Assembly (NCBI GenBank): GCA_963539695.1
Contig: CAUTOC010000042.1
Span: forward strand, 1-21,598
Direction of reading: 5' to 3'
DNA from: Catonella sp963539695
Lineage (GTDB): Bacteria; Bacillota; Clostridia; Lachnospirales; Lachnospiraceae
DNA length: 21,598 nucleotides
Part shown: piece by piece, positions 8,342 to 15,300 of the stretch
Layout: the number at the start of each line of letters is the position of its first letter
Position numbering within the stretch: position 1 is the first letter of the stretch
The notes under the pieces: model-generated
Told to the model about the DNA's origin: nothing
The model's database searches: none
What the model saw: the letters and a program-made list of their open reading frames with translations, nothing else
Made by a program: the position numbers and the translations under genes

Positions 8342-8533
8342 TTAGATAAATTTAGAATGTGCAGAATAGATATGTATAGGTGGAGAATCTACTTTTTCAC
8401 CGGCACATATCATCTTGTCGGTATTATTTTTAACCATATTAAAAGATGAATGTTTTGATAATAAAGAAGAAATGCTGAATACATTTAATGATAGTATTGC
8501 AACAAAACAGGCAAATGTTATTTTTCTTTTCAT
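8342..8533 (-). CDS. Small secreted peptide precursor (candidate signalling peptide)
   Basis: A 63-codon reverse-strand gene. Upstream of its ATG, in the reverse strand, is a good GTGAGG ribosome binding site 5 bases from the start. The product has the plan of an exported peptide: basic N-terminus MKRK, a hydrophobic core at about 5-21 (ITFACFVAILSLNVF), a small-residue region S-I-S-S (20-23) that could be a signal peptidase site, and then about 40 polar residues. The tail holds a single C43, a charged spot (EKVDS) and a proline pair in DSPPIHIYSAHSKFI. The other cysteine, C9, lies in the membrane segment, and there is no obvious lipobox. I recognise no family. Its position convergent to a large HTH/TPR-like regulator is that of some Rgg-SHP pairs, so a pheromone derived from the C-terminus is plausible. 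It could also be an unrelated small exported protein. Confidence 0.6.
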   Translation of the reverse strand: MKRKITFACFVAILSLNVFSISSLLSKHSSFNMVKNNTDKMICAGEKVDSPPIHIYSAHSKFI

Positions 8534-8807
8534 AATAACCTCACTTTAATAAAATTTATTTTGCTCGTCAAATATTGTTTTAGGGAAACAATTTATCTGA
8601 TTGTGTAAAGTATATAAGAATAATTAAAGTAGAACAATAGCATTTTATCGGACATTTTAAGCAAAATTATGTACGAATAAATGCTATTGTTATTTATAAA
8701 TATAATGCAATCAAAGTTTTTTTATGATAGAATAATGTTTACATAAATTTAGACTGTTTGTGAAAAACTTAGAATAAGCAATAAAGCTTATTTTGAAAGG
8801 AAATATT
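8534..8807. promoter_or_regulatory. Intergenic region with clustered ATTGTT/AACAAT inverted repeats
   Basis: This 274-base AT-rich stretch separates the leftward peptide gene from rightward yfcE. It holds two inverted repeats that share the same half-site. ATTGTTT-TAGGG-AAACAAT (8574-8592) lies 41 bases upstream of the peptide start. A perfect 13-bp pair, AACAATAGCATTT at 8633-8645 and AAATGCTATTGTT at 8679-8691, is separated by 33 bases. They could be operators of the neighbouring regulator; the larger pair might also fold in RNA. A TGaTAGAAT extended -10 at 8725-8733 may serve yfcE, but its -35 is poor. Confidence 0.45.
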
Positions 8808-9359
8808 ATGAAGTTACTAATAGTATCGGATATTCATGGTTCTTCGTACTATATGAAGAAAACTATAGAAAATTTTGAAAATGAAAAAGCAGATAAAATC
8901 CTGCTCTTAGGAGATATTCTCTACCATGGACCTAGAAATGACCTGCCCTATGGACATAATCCTAAAGAAGTTATAAAGCTTTTAAATTCGTTAAGTGATA
9001 AAATTCTCTGTGTAAGAGGAAATTGTGAGGCAGAAGTGGATCAGATGGTGTTGGATTTTCCTTGTCTTTCAGATTATATAATATTAAATATTGATGGAAT
9101 AAATATTTTTGCAACTCATGGACATATTTTTGGAGAAACTAATCCGCCTAAGCTTCATAAAGGGGATATTTTACTTTGTGGGCATACTCATGTACCAAAA
9201 TGTGAAGTTTATGAAAACTATGTATATATGAATCCGGGTTCCGCTTCAATCCCCAAGGAAAACAGTCACCATGGTTATATGATATATGAAAATAGAAAAT
9301 TTATATGGAAAGATTTTGATGGAAATATTAAAGACAGCTATACCTGTCAGGAGGTATAA
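8808..9359 (+). CDS. yfcE: Metallophosphoesterase, YfcE-type phosphodiesterase
   Basis: A 183-residue calcineurin-like metallophosphoesterase of the YfcE/MJ0936 group, which hydrolyses phosphodiesters with Mn2+ in vitro; its natural substrate is not settled. The metal-binding motifs appear in order: SDIHG (7-11), LLGDILYHGPRNDLP, VRGNCEAEVDQM, THGH with FGE following, and CGHTH. A PGSASIPKE segment near the C-terminus is also a YfcE hallmark, and length equals that of E. coli YfcE. The start is ATG 8808 with AAAGGA upstream. The in-frame TTG at 8793 would swallow that ribosome binding site and is rejected. The next gene starts two bases after the stop codon, with its ribosome binding site inside the end of this gene, so the two are coupled. 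Confidence 0.9.
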   Translation: MKLLIVSDIHGSSYYMKKTIENFENEKADKILLLGDILYHGPRNDLPYGHNPKEVIKLLNSLSDKILCVRGNCEAEVDQMVLDFPCLSDYIILNIDGINIFATHGHIFGETNPPKLHKGDILLCGHTHVPKCEVYENYVYMNPGSASIPKENSHHGYMIYENRKFIWKDFDGNIKDSYTCQEV

Positions 9360-9361
9360 AA

Positions 9362-10030
9362 TTGGATAAAAGATATGCAATTTTTGATTTGGACGGAACA
9401 CTCTTAAATACTTTAGATGACCTTATGGATTCAACGAATTATATACTAAGACAGAGTAATTTTCCTGAAAGAACAAAAGATGAGATAAGAAGATTTGTAG
9501 GAAATGGACTTAGAAAACTTGTAGAACGGGCAATACCTAAAGAATACAATAATGATAATTTATTAATCGATAAACTTTATGATGATTTGGGAAAATATTA
9601 TAAAGAAAATGCAGATATTAAAACATCACCTTATCCCGGTACTTTAGAAATGCTTGATGAACTTATGGCTAATAATTTTGAAATTGCAATAGTTTCTAAT
9701 AAGATAGATCCTGCCGTAAAGGAACTTAGCAATGAGTATTTTGGAAACAGAATTAAGTCTGCAATAGGGGAAAAGTCAAATATAAGGCACAAGCCAGAAC
9801 CTGATATGGTAATTAAAGCTATGGAAGAGTTGAATGCTACTAAGAAAAACAGTGTATATATAGGAGATTCGGAAGTCGATATACAAACGGCGGCTAATGT
9901 AGGAATTTCATGTATATCAGTTTTGTGGGGATTTAGAGATAAAAAGTTTTTAGAAAAATCCGGTGGAAATATTTTTGTCGATTCAATGAAAAATTTAACA
10001 GAAAAGCTAATAAAATTTCCAAATATTTGA
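9362..10030 (+). CDS. gph: HAD-superfamily phosphatase, Gph/PGP-like
   Basis: A 222-residue HAD hydrolase of subfamily IA. Motif I is FDLDGTLLNT with the nucleophile D in the DLDGT core at about residues 9-13. Motif II is the serine in IVSNK. The lysine of motif III is in RHKPEPD, and motif IV is YIGDSEVDIQTA. The helical cap lies between motifs I and II, as in phosphoglycolate phosphatase and pyrophosphatase PpaX. The exact substrate cannot be read from sequence. The start is a TTG at 9362, well supported by AGGAGG seven bases upstream within the last codons of yfcE. No suitable ATG exists in frame before motif I. It is cotranscribed with yfcE, and together they form a small phosphohydrolase operon. 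Confidence 0.87.
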   Translation: MDKRYAIFDLDGTLLNTLDDLMDSTNYILRQSNFPERTKDEIRRFVGNGLRKLVERAIPKEYNNDNLLIDKLYDDLGKYYKENADIKTSPYPGTLEMLDELMANNFEIAIVSNKIDPAVKELSNEYFGNRIKSAIGEKSNIRHKPEPDMVIKAMEELNATKKNSVYIGDSEVDIQTAANVGISCISVLWGFRDKKFLEKSGGNIFVDSMKNLTEKLIKFPNI

Positions 10031-10102
10031 AAAAATTAGTCTAAACTAACTAAAAATTTGCTTGAAATATTGCTTTTATTGATAAAAAATCTCTAATAAT
10101 GG

Positions 10103-10131
10103 TTTAATTTTTTTGAAAATTATGCTATTAT
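10103..10131 (+). promoter_or_regulatory. Possible nfnAB promoter
   Basis: Extended -10 TGcTATTAT at 10123-10131 with a weak TTTAAT -35 at 10103-10108 (17-base spacer). A strong TAGGAGG ribosome binding site follows before the ATG at 10177. The intergenic stretch 10031-10176 has no other recognisable element. Confidence 0.4.
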
Positions 10132-10176
10132 TATCAAGACAGATTAAATTTTGTGGGATTTTAGGAGGATAAAAGA

Positions 10177-11064
10177 ATGTTTAAGGTTGTAAATAAGCGC
10201 TACTTAGCCAATAATATTTGGTTAGTAGATGTAGAAGCACCGAATGTAGCCAGAGCCTGTCTTCCGGGACAGTTTGTTATTGTAAGGCTTGATGATAAGG
10301 CAGAGAGAGTGCCTCTTACCATTTGTGACTATGACAGAGAAAAAAATACTGTTACTCTTGTTTATCAGTCGGTAGGTGCCTCAACAAAGCGTATGGAAAA
10401 AGAAGATGACAATGGTTATAAGGATATAGTAGGTCCGCTTGGACAGCCTTCAGAACTTTGTCTTATGCCCGAAGAAGAACTTGCAAAGGAGAAAATTCTT
10501 TTTATGGCAGGTGGTGTAGGTACAGCTCCTGTATATCCACAGGTTAAAGAAAACGGTTATGCTGCTGATGTTATTGTAGGTGCCAGAAATAAAGACCTTC
10601 TTATTCTTGAAGAAGAAATGAAACAGTGGGCAACTAACCTCTATATTGCTACAGATGACGGTTCTTATGGTTTCAAAGGAAATGTTAATGACTGTCTTAA
10701 AGATCTTCTTGCAAATCATGGCAAAGAATATACAAGAGTAGTAGCGATAGGACCTATGATAATGATGAAGTTTGTCTGTCTTACGACTAAAGAACTTGGA
10801 ATACCTACTATAGTAAGTATGAACCCTATTATGGTAGATGGTACGGGTATGTGTGGTGCCTGCCGTCTTTCTGTTGGTGATAAGATTAAATTTGCTTGTG
10901 TAGATGGTCCTGAATTTGACGGACATCTTATAAACTTTGATGAAGCTATGAACAGACAGCGTATGTATAAGTCTGAAGAAGGAAGAAAGCTGTTAAAGCT
11001 TCAAGAAGGCGATACACATAAGGGAACAGGATGTATGACACCTAATCCTCAGAAAGTAGACTAA
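10177..11064 (+). CDS. nfnA: NfnAB small subunit: FAD/NAD-binding, [2Fe-2S] ferredoxin-NAD reductase
   Basis: A 295-residue subunit of the NADH-dependent reduced ferredoxin:NADP oxidoreductase, a soluble electron-bifurcating enzyme that balances NADH, NADPH and ferredoxin pools in anaerobes. The N-terminal beta-barrel FAD domain (about 1-100) has RVPLTICDYD, the flavin-binding RxPx(S/T) type motif. The NAD-binding domain carries FMAGGVGTAPVYP. The C-terminal iron-sulfur site is D221-G-T-G-M-C226-G-A-C229 with C241 in FACVDGPEFDG, agreeing with the three-Cys-plus-Asp ligation known for NfnA. The same family is often annotated as sulfide dehydrogenase or dihydroorotate dehydrogenase electron transfer subunit. 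The partner flavoprotein follows 27 bases downstream, which fixes the NfnA assignment. Confidence 0.9.
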   Translation: MFKVVNKRYLANNIWLVDVEAPNVARACLPGQFVIVRLDDKAERVPLTICDYDREKNTVTLVYQSVGASTKRMEKEDDNGYKDIVGPLGQPSELCLMPEEELAKEKILFMAGGVGTAPVYPQVKENGYAADVIVGARNKDLLILEEEMKQWATNLYIATDDGSYGFKGNVNDCLKDLLANHGKEYTRVVAIGPMIMMKFVCLTTKELGIPTIVSMNPIMVDGTGMCGACRLSVGDKIKFACVDGPEFDGHLINFDEAMNRQRMYKSEEGRKLLKLQEGDTHKGTGCMTPNPQKVD

Positions 11065-11091
11065 TTTTAAGCTAATAAAGGAGATAATAAA

Positions 11092-12486
11092 ATGGCAGTT
11101 AATCCAATGCAGAGAATTCCTGTTAGAGAGCAGGAAGCTAAAGTAAGAGCAAGAAACTTTGAAGAAGTTTGTTACGGATATAATCTTGAAGAGGCTATGG
11201 ATGAATCCACACGATGTCTTAATTGCAGAAATCCACGCTGTGTAGGCGGATGTCCTGTAGGTATCGACATTCCGGGCTTTATAATGAAAGTGAAGGAAGG
11301 GGATGTTAAGGGAGCTTATGAAACTATAAGCAAATATAGTGCTCTTCCTGCAGTATGTGGTCGTGTCTGTCCTCAGGAGTCACAGTGTGAAAAGTATTGT
11401 GTAAGAGGTATAAAGGGTGATTCCGTATCTATAGGTAAGCTTGAAAGATTTACAGCTGACTGGGCTCGTGAGCAGGGTATTCGTCCGGAACCTGCAAAGG
11501 CTAAGAACGGTAAGAGAGTTGCTGTTATAGGTGCAGGTCCTGCAGGGCTTACGGCAGCCGGAGATCTTGCCAAGGCAGGCTGTGATGTCGTTATATATGA
11601 AGCACTTCATGAGGCGGGAGGTGTGCTTGTATATGGTATTCCTGAGTTCCGTCTTCCAAAAGAAACAGTTGTTAAATATGAAGTTGATAATGTTAAGGCT
11701 CTCGGTGTAGAGATTAAGACTGATTATGTAATAGGTAGATCTATTACTATAGATGAACTTATGGAAGAAGACTTTGATGCGGTATTTATCGGCTCAGGTG
11801 CGGGTCTTCCTAAGTTTATGGGTATCCCGGGAGAGAATGCTAATGGTGTATTCTCCGCAAATGAGTACCTTACAAGATCAAATCTTATGAAAGCTTTTGA
11901 TGACAACTATGATACACCTATCCATCCCGGTGAAAAGATAGTGGTAGTGGGCGGTGGTAATGTTGCTATGGATGCTGCAAGAACAGCACTTAGACTTGGG
12001 GCTGAAACACATATCGTATATAGAAGGTCGGAGGAAGAACTTCCTGCCAGAGTTGAAGAGGTTCATCACGCTAAAGAGGAAGGAATTATATTTGATGTAC
12101 TTACCAATCCTATTGAAATTATTGAAGATGAAAATGGATGGGTAAAAGGCTGTAAGTGTGTAAGAATGGAGCTTGGTGAGCCTGACGAATCAGGTCGTAG
12201 AAGACCTAAAGAGGTTCCAAATTCTGAATTTATTATTGAATGCGATACAGTTATTATGTCTCTTGGTACAAGTCCTAATCCGCTTATTTCTTCTACAACA
12301 AAGGGGCTTGAGTCTAACAAATGGGGCTGTCTTGTTGCTAAGGACGAAAATGGTGAAACTACAAAGACCGGTGTATATGCGGGCGGAGATGCAGTTACCG
12401 GAGCTGCTACAGTTATCCTTGCTATGGGTGCGGGAAAGCATGCCGCAAAGGGGATTTTAGAATATCTTGGAGTTTCAGAAGCTTAA
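11092..12486 (+). CDS. nfnB: NfnAB large subunit: GltD-like NADPH-binding flavoprotein
   Basis: A 464-residue protein of the glutamate synthase small-subunit family, often annotated gltA/gltD, with AAGGAG before its ATG. The N-terminal domain carries two sets of four cysteines for [4Fe-4S] clusters: C42, C45, C50, C54 and C89, C93, C99, C103. The FAD-binding motif VAVIGAGPAGLTAAGDLA starts near residue 140. The NADPH-binding GGGNVAMDAARTALRLG starts near residue 287, and a C-terminal GVYAGGDAVTGAATVILAMG closes the FAD site. No glutamate synthase large subunit lies nearby, whereas the NfnA-type partner is immediately upstream, so it should be the bifurcating subunit of NfnAB rather than part of GOGAT. 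Domain order and length match known NfnB proteins (about 465 residues). Confidence 0.92.
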   Translation: MAVNPMQRIPVREQEAKVRARNFEEVCYGYNLEEAMDESTRCLNCRNPRCVGGCPVGIDIPGFIMKVKEGDVKGAYETISKYSALPAVCGRVCPQESQCEKYCVRGIKGDSVSIGKLERFTADWAREQGIRPEPAKAKNGKRVAVIGAGPAGLTAAGDLAKAGCDVVIYEALHEAGGVLVYGIPEFRLPKETVVKYEVDNVKALGVEIKTDYVIGRSITIDELMEEDFDAVFIGSGAGLPKFMGIPGENANGVFSANEYLTRSNLMKAFDDNYDTPIHPGEKIVVVGGGNVAMDAARTALRLGAETHIVYRRSEEELPARVEEVHHAKEEGIIFDVLTNPIEIIEDENGWVKGCKCVRMELGEPDESGRRRPKEVPNSEFIIECDTVIMSLGTSPNPLISSTTKGLESNKWGCLVAKDENGETTKTGVYAGGDAVTGAATVILAMGAGKHAAKGILEYLGVSEA

Positions 12487-12516
12487 TAATTAAAATGATT
12501 TGAAATTATAAATTTA

Positions 12517-12559
12517 CTTTTGCCCTGTCAGAAATGAAGGGGCAAGAGTTTTTTGTTTT
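12517..12559 (+). terminator. Rho-independent terminator of nfnAB
   Basis: CTTTTGCCC (12517-12525) pairs with GGGCAAGAG (12540-12548), allowing one T-G pair, with a 14-base loop. T-rich TTTTTTGTTTT follows at 12549-12559. It lies about 30 bases after the nfnB stop codon. Confidence 0.85.
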
Positions 12560-12584
12560 AAAATAGGTAAGTTTGTGATATAAT
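12556..12584 (+). promoter_or_regulatory. Probable promoter of the GGDEF gene
   Basis: Extended -10 TGaTATAAT at 12576-12584 with a poor -35 (TTTTAA, 12556-12561) at 17-base spacing. Transcription would begin near 12591, about 45 bases before the TTG start at 12635. Confidence 0.5.
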
Positions 12585-12634
12585 GTGAACACTTATAAAA
12601 ATAAAATTCTTGTTTATATCGGGGAGGATATATT

Positions 12635-14104
12635 TTGATAACATTATTATATGTAGTAATAGTAGTTTTAACAGTTTTGGCAGTTATTTTGTTTTTATCA
12701 AGAAATAGGGTTTTGAGAGAGAAGAAAGAGGCTGAAAGAAAATTAAAAGATACCTTAAATGATCTTGAAAATGTATATAGTGAGATAAATACTACACAAG
12801 AAGAGCTTAATATGAAGTACAGAGAGATAAAAGCAAGCGAAGATAAAATTAAAAAATTGGCTTATGAAGATTCTCTCACAGGACTTCCCAATAGAGTTGC
12901 TTTTAATGAAATGCTTACACATACATTAGAAACCCTTAGAAAAGAAGAATCGGTTGGAATTATGTATGTTGATTTGGATAATTTTAAACAAATTGATGAT
13001 TTATGGGGACATACAAACTGTGATGAATTGATATTGGATGTCAGTCATAGATTAAGGCAGAATTTGGATGAAAATGATTATTTGGCTAAAATGGGTGGAG
13101 ACGAATTTATTGTGCTTAGCCAAAATATACTTGAATTGACAGATTTTAATGAAAAATTAAAAAGAATAGGAAATTCATTCAGATTTCCGTTCATAACATC
13201 TTTTGGTCATATTGTAGTGACTGTAAGCATAGGTGCGGCGGTAGCACCAAGAGACGGCACTAAGGCGGATATGCTTGTAAAAAATGCTGCTACTGCATTA
13301 GCTGAGGCTAAGCGTCTTGGAAAGGATAATTACTGTTATTATAGTGAAGAAATGGCTGCAAAAGAACTTGAGAATATTGAATTACAGTCAAGCCTTACTA
13401 ATGCAATCAAAAATGACAGCTTCATTATTAAATATGCACCTGTCTTTGATATTGAAAGTAAAAAATATGACACTGTGCGTATGCACCTGCTTTGGGATAG
13501 AGATGAAAAAGGAGTATGGCAAGCTAGAAAATTTATAAGTTTTGCTGAAAAAACAGGTCAGATATTTGCACTTGGCGAAAATACATTCAGAAGAGTTTGT
13601 GAAGAAATTAAACTTTTTACTGATAAAAAAGTAATTTTACCGCTTTCAAAGAGATTAGTAAAAAGTTATGATTTTAGAAATAAACTTTATAATATTCTTG
13701 AAGAAACTGGTACAGATGCGAAAAGAATTATTTTTGAAATAGATGAGAATATATTAATGGCAGATTTACCGGAATGCAGTTTTGTTATAGAAGAAATGAT
13801 TGAAAGGGGGGTTGGATTTAGGGTCGGCAGATATGGAAGTGGAGGTATGTCTATGGACATACTTAAAAGTTTACCTGTAGCCCAAGTTTCAATTCCGCTA
13901 AATCGGCTCTTGGAGGAAAATGAAGCGGAAGAAGTGATTAAATATTTACGGATAGTTACCGAAGTTGCAGGCAAGCTGGGTGATAATGTATCATTTTCAG
14001 GAATATATGATTCAAATGTAGAGGATGTAGTTATAGCCTGTGGCGGGAAATTTGTTGAAGGAGAACTTTACAGTAAACTTTTGGATGTGACAGAGATAAG
14101 GTAA
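12635..14104 (+). CDS. Membrane-anchored diguanylate cyclase with degenerate EAL domain
   Basis: A 489-residue c-di-GMP signalling protein. The start is TTG 12635, with GGGGAGG seven bases upstream. Residues 2-21 form one membrane helix, about 25-72 look like a coiled coil (rich in K, E and heptad L), and the GGDEF domain covers about 73-235. It has DSLTGLPNR, the metal site DLDNFKQIDD and an intact GGDEF in LAKMGGDEFIVLS, so cyclase activity is likely. The product-inhibition RxxD site five residues upstream is replaced by DEND, so feedback control seems lost. The C-terminal 245 residues follow the EAL fold (FISFAEKTGQI, LGENTF, FEIDENILM) but lack the EAL triad (VRMHLLW instead) and the DDFGTG loop (GRYGSGG instead), so phosphodiesterase activity is not expected. 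It may sense c-di-GMP or regulate the cyclase. It is probably a single-gene transcript. Confidence 0.85.
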   Translation: MITLLYVVIVVLTVLAVILFLSRNRVLREKKEAERKLKDTLNDLENVYSEINTTQEELNMKYREIKASEDKIKKLAYEDSLTGLPNRVAFNEMLTHTLETLRKEESVGIMYVDLDNFKQIDDLWGHTNCDELILDVSHRLRQNLDENDYLAKMGGDEFIVLSQNILELTDFNEKLKRIGNSFRFPFITSFGHIVVTVSIGAAVAPRDGTKADMLVKNAATALAEAKRLGKDNYCYYSEEMAAKELENIELQSSLTNAIKNDSFIIKYAPVFDIESKKYDTVRMHLLWDRDEKGVWQARKFISFAEKTGQIFALGENTFRRVCEEIKLFTDKKVILPLSKRLVKSYDFRNKLYNILEETGTDAKRIIFEIDENILMADLPECSFVIEEMIERGVGFRVGRYGSGGMSMDILKSLPVAQVSIPLNRLLEENEAEEVIKYLRIVTEVAGKLGDNVSFSGIYDSNVEDVVIACGGKFVEGELYSKLLDVTEIR

Positions 14105-14185
14105 GTATTCTGCATAATTTTAAGGGAGATATATAATATTGTGCAAAATAACGAATAAAGTTTTAAAAAATTGTTTAATTTGACA

Positions 14186-14214
14186 TTGTGATTCTTATAA
14201 TAATGTTTTATAAT
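14186..14214 (+). promoter_or_regulatory. Possible promoter of the DUF5688 gene
   Basis: TATAAT at 14209-14214 with TTGTGA at 14186-14191 and a 17-base spacer. A perfect TTGACA at 14180-14185 lies just upstream but is too far (23 bases) from the TATAAT. The start codon is about 40 bases downstream of the expected start site. Confidence 0.45.
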
Positions 14215-14260
14215 GTGCTTGTGTTTGATTCTAAAAAAATTGGGAAGAAAGTGAGGAAAT

Positions 14261-15145
14261 TTGAATTATAATGAATTTGTAGAAACAGTAAAAAAACTTT
14301 TGTCTGAGAGGCTTAAACCTTCTTATAAAGTTATCATTAAGAAGGTAGTTAAAAATAATGATGTGTATCGTTATGGGCTATCTGCCTTTCCAAGTGAAAA
14401 TAATATAGACAGGAAAATATCTAGGATAATTTATCTTGAAGATTTCTATAAAGAATATGAAGAAGACGATAATTACAAGCTGGAAAACATAGTAGATGAA
14501 CTTTATTATATTCTGACAGATTTTGATTCGCCTAAATTCGATGAGACAGATTATACCGATTTTAATAAAATAAAAGATAGGATAATATTTGAGCTGATAA
14601 ATTATGAAATGAATGAAAAAAGGCTTTTAGAACAGCCTTTCATTAAAATTATGGATTTAGCTGTTGTTTTTGCCTTTGTTGCAACTGATTTAGGAAGGGA
14701 TTTCGGTGTAGTGCATATTACCAATGAAATAGCTGAACGAATCGGACTTACAAAAGATGAGATTTGGGATATTGCAAGAAAAAACACACCTAAACTTCTA
14801 AAAGCCGATATCGTTCCTATGTCAAGTTTTATTCCCTATGACGGTAATTATAAAGATGCGGAAGAAATGTATATTATTTGTAATAATAAAAAGGCCGGCG
14901 GTGCAGGTGTTATTTTGTATGATAAAATTCTTGAAGAACTTTCGTCTAAACTTGAATCTGATTTATATATCCTTCCAAGTTCCATACATGAAACGATTAT
15001 TATTAGGGCTGATGGGAATGTGGATGTATCTGACTTAAAAGACATGGTTAAAAATATCAATGCAACAGTAGTTTCCGCTGAGGATATTTTATCCGATAAG
15101 GTATATTGCTATGCAAGAAAGAATAATAAGCTTGGCATAGCATAG
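14261..15145 (+). CDS. DUF5688 family protein
   Basis: A 294-residue protein of unknown function that I recognise as DUF5688, a family seen mainly in Lachnospiraceae and relatives. Typical traits are the opening MNYNEFVETVKKLL, the KKVVKNNDVYRYGLS stretch, a Y-L-E-D-F-Y-K-E-Y-E segment, and a second half with DLAVVFAFVATDLG, an ILPSSIHETIII stretch and an aspartate-rich C-terminus. In the middle, IAERIGLTKDEIWDIARKNT looks helical. There is no signal peptide or membrane segment, so it should be cytoplasmic. The start is TTG 14261 with GAGG only four bases upstream; no better start is present. It has its own promoter and stands alone between the GGDEF and EF-G genes. DUF5688 proteins are often multicopy in these genomes, but no function is established. 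Confidence 0.75.
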   Translation: MNYNEFVETVKKLLSERLKPSYKVIIKKVVKNNDVYRYGLSAFPSENNIDRKISRIIYLEDFYKEYEEDDNYKLENIVDELYYILTDFDSPKFDETDYTDFNKIKDRIIFELINYEMNEKRLLEQPFIKIMDLAVVFAFVATDLGRDFGVVHITNEIAERIGLTKDEIWDIARKNTPKLLKADIVPMSSFIPYDGNYKDAEEMYIICNNKKAGGAGVILYDKILEELSSKLESDLYILPSSIHETIIIRADGNVDVSDLKDMVKNINATVVSAEDILSDKVYCYARKNNKLGIA

Positions 15146-15210
15146 TTTTGATATTTTGCCGATCAAATATAAAACAAAAGATAAAAAATATGTAAAATTC
15201 AACATAATAC

Positions 15211-15239
15211 TTGAAAAAATTCCATAAAAAATATACAAT
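15211..15239 (+). promoter_or_regulatory. Promoter of the EF-G paralogue
   Basis: TTGAAA (15211-15216), a 17-base A-rich spacer and TACAAT (15234-15239): a good housekeeping-sigma promoter. It gives a leader of about 55 bases before ATG 15301. Confidence 0.7.
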
Positions 15240-15300
15240 ATATATATGTATTAAATCCAAAATTCAGGCTACATAAGTTTGTGGCAGATTGGAGAAAATT

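Noticed and set aside
8633..8691. The 13-bp inverted repeat as a miniature transposable element
   Set aside because: Total length is only 59 bases with no flanking direct repeat and no second copy in the window. A regulatory or hairpin role fits better.
10450..10926. 158-codon reverse-strand open frame inside nfnA
   Set aside because: It is the antisense shadow of a gene with clear motifs and has no ribosome binding site or recognisable family. Its composition is that of an antisense reading of the nfnA codons.
11373..12441. Several 60-95 codon open frames on both strands within nfnB
   Set aside because: All overlap a well-conserved flavoprotein gene and lack translation signals. They are products of codon bias.
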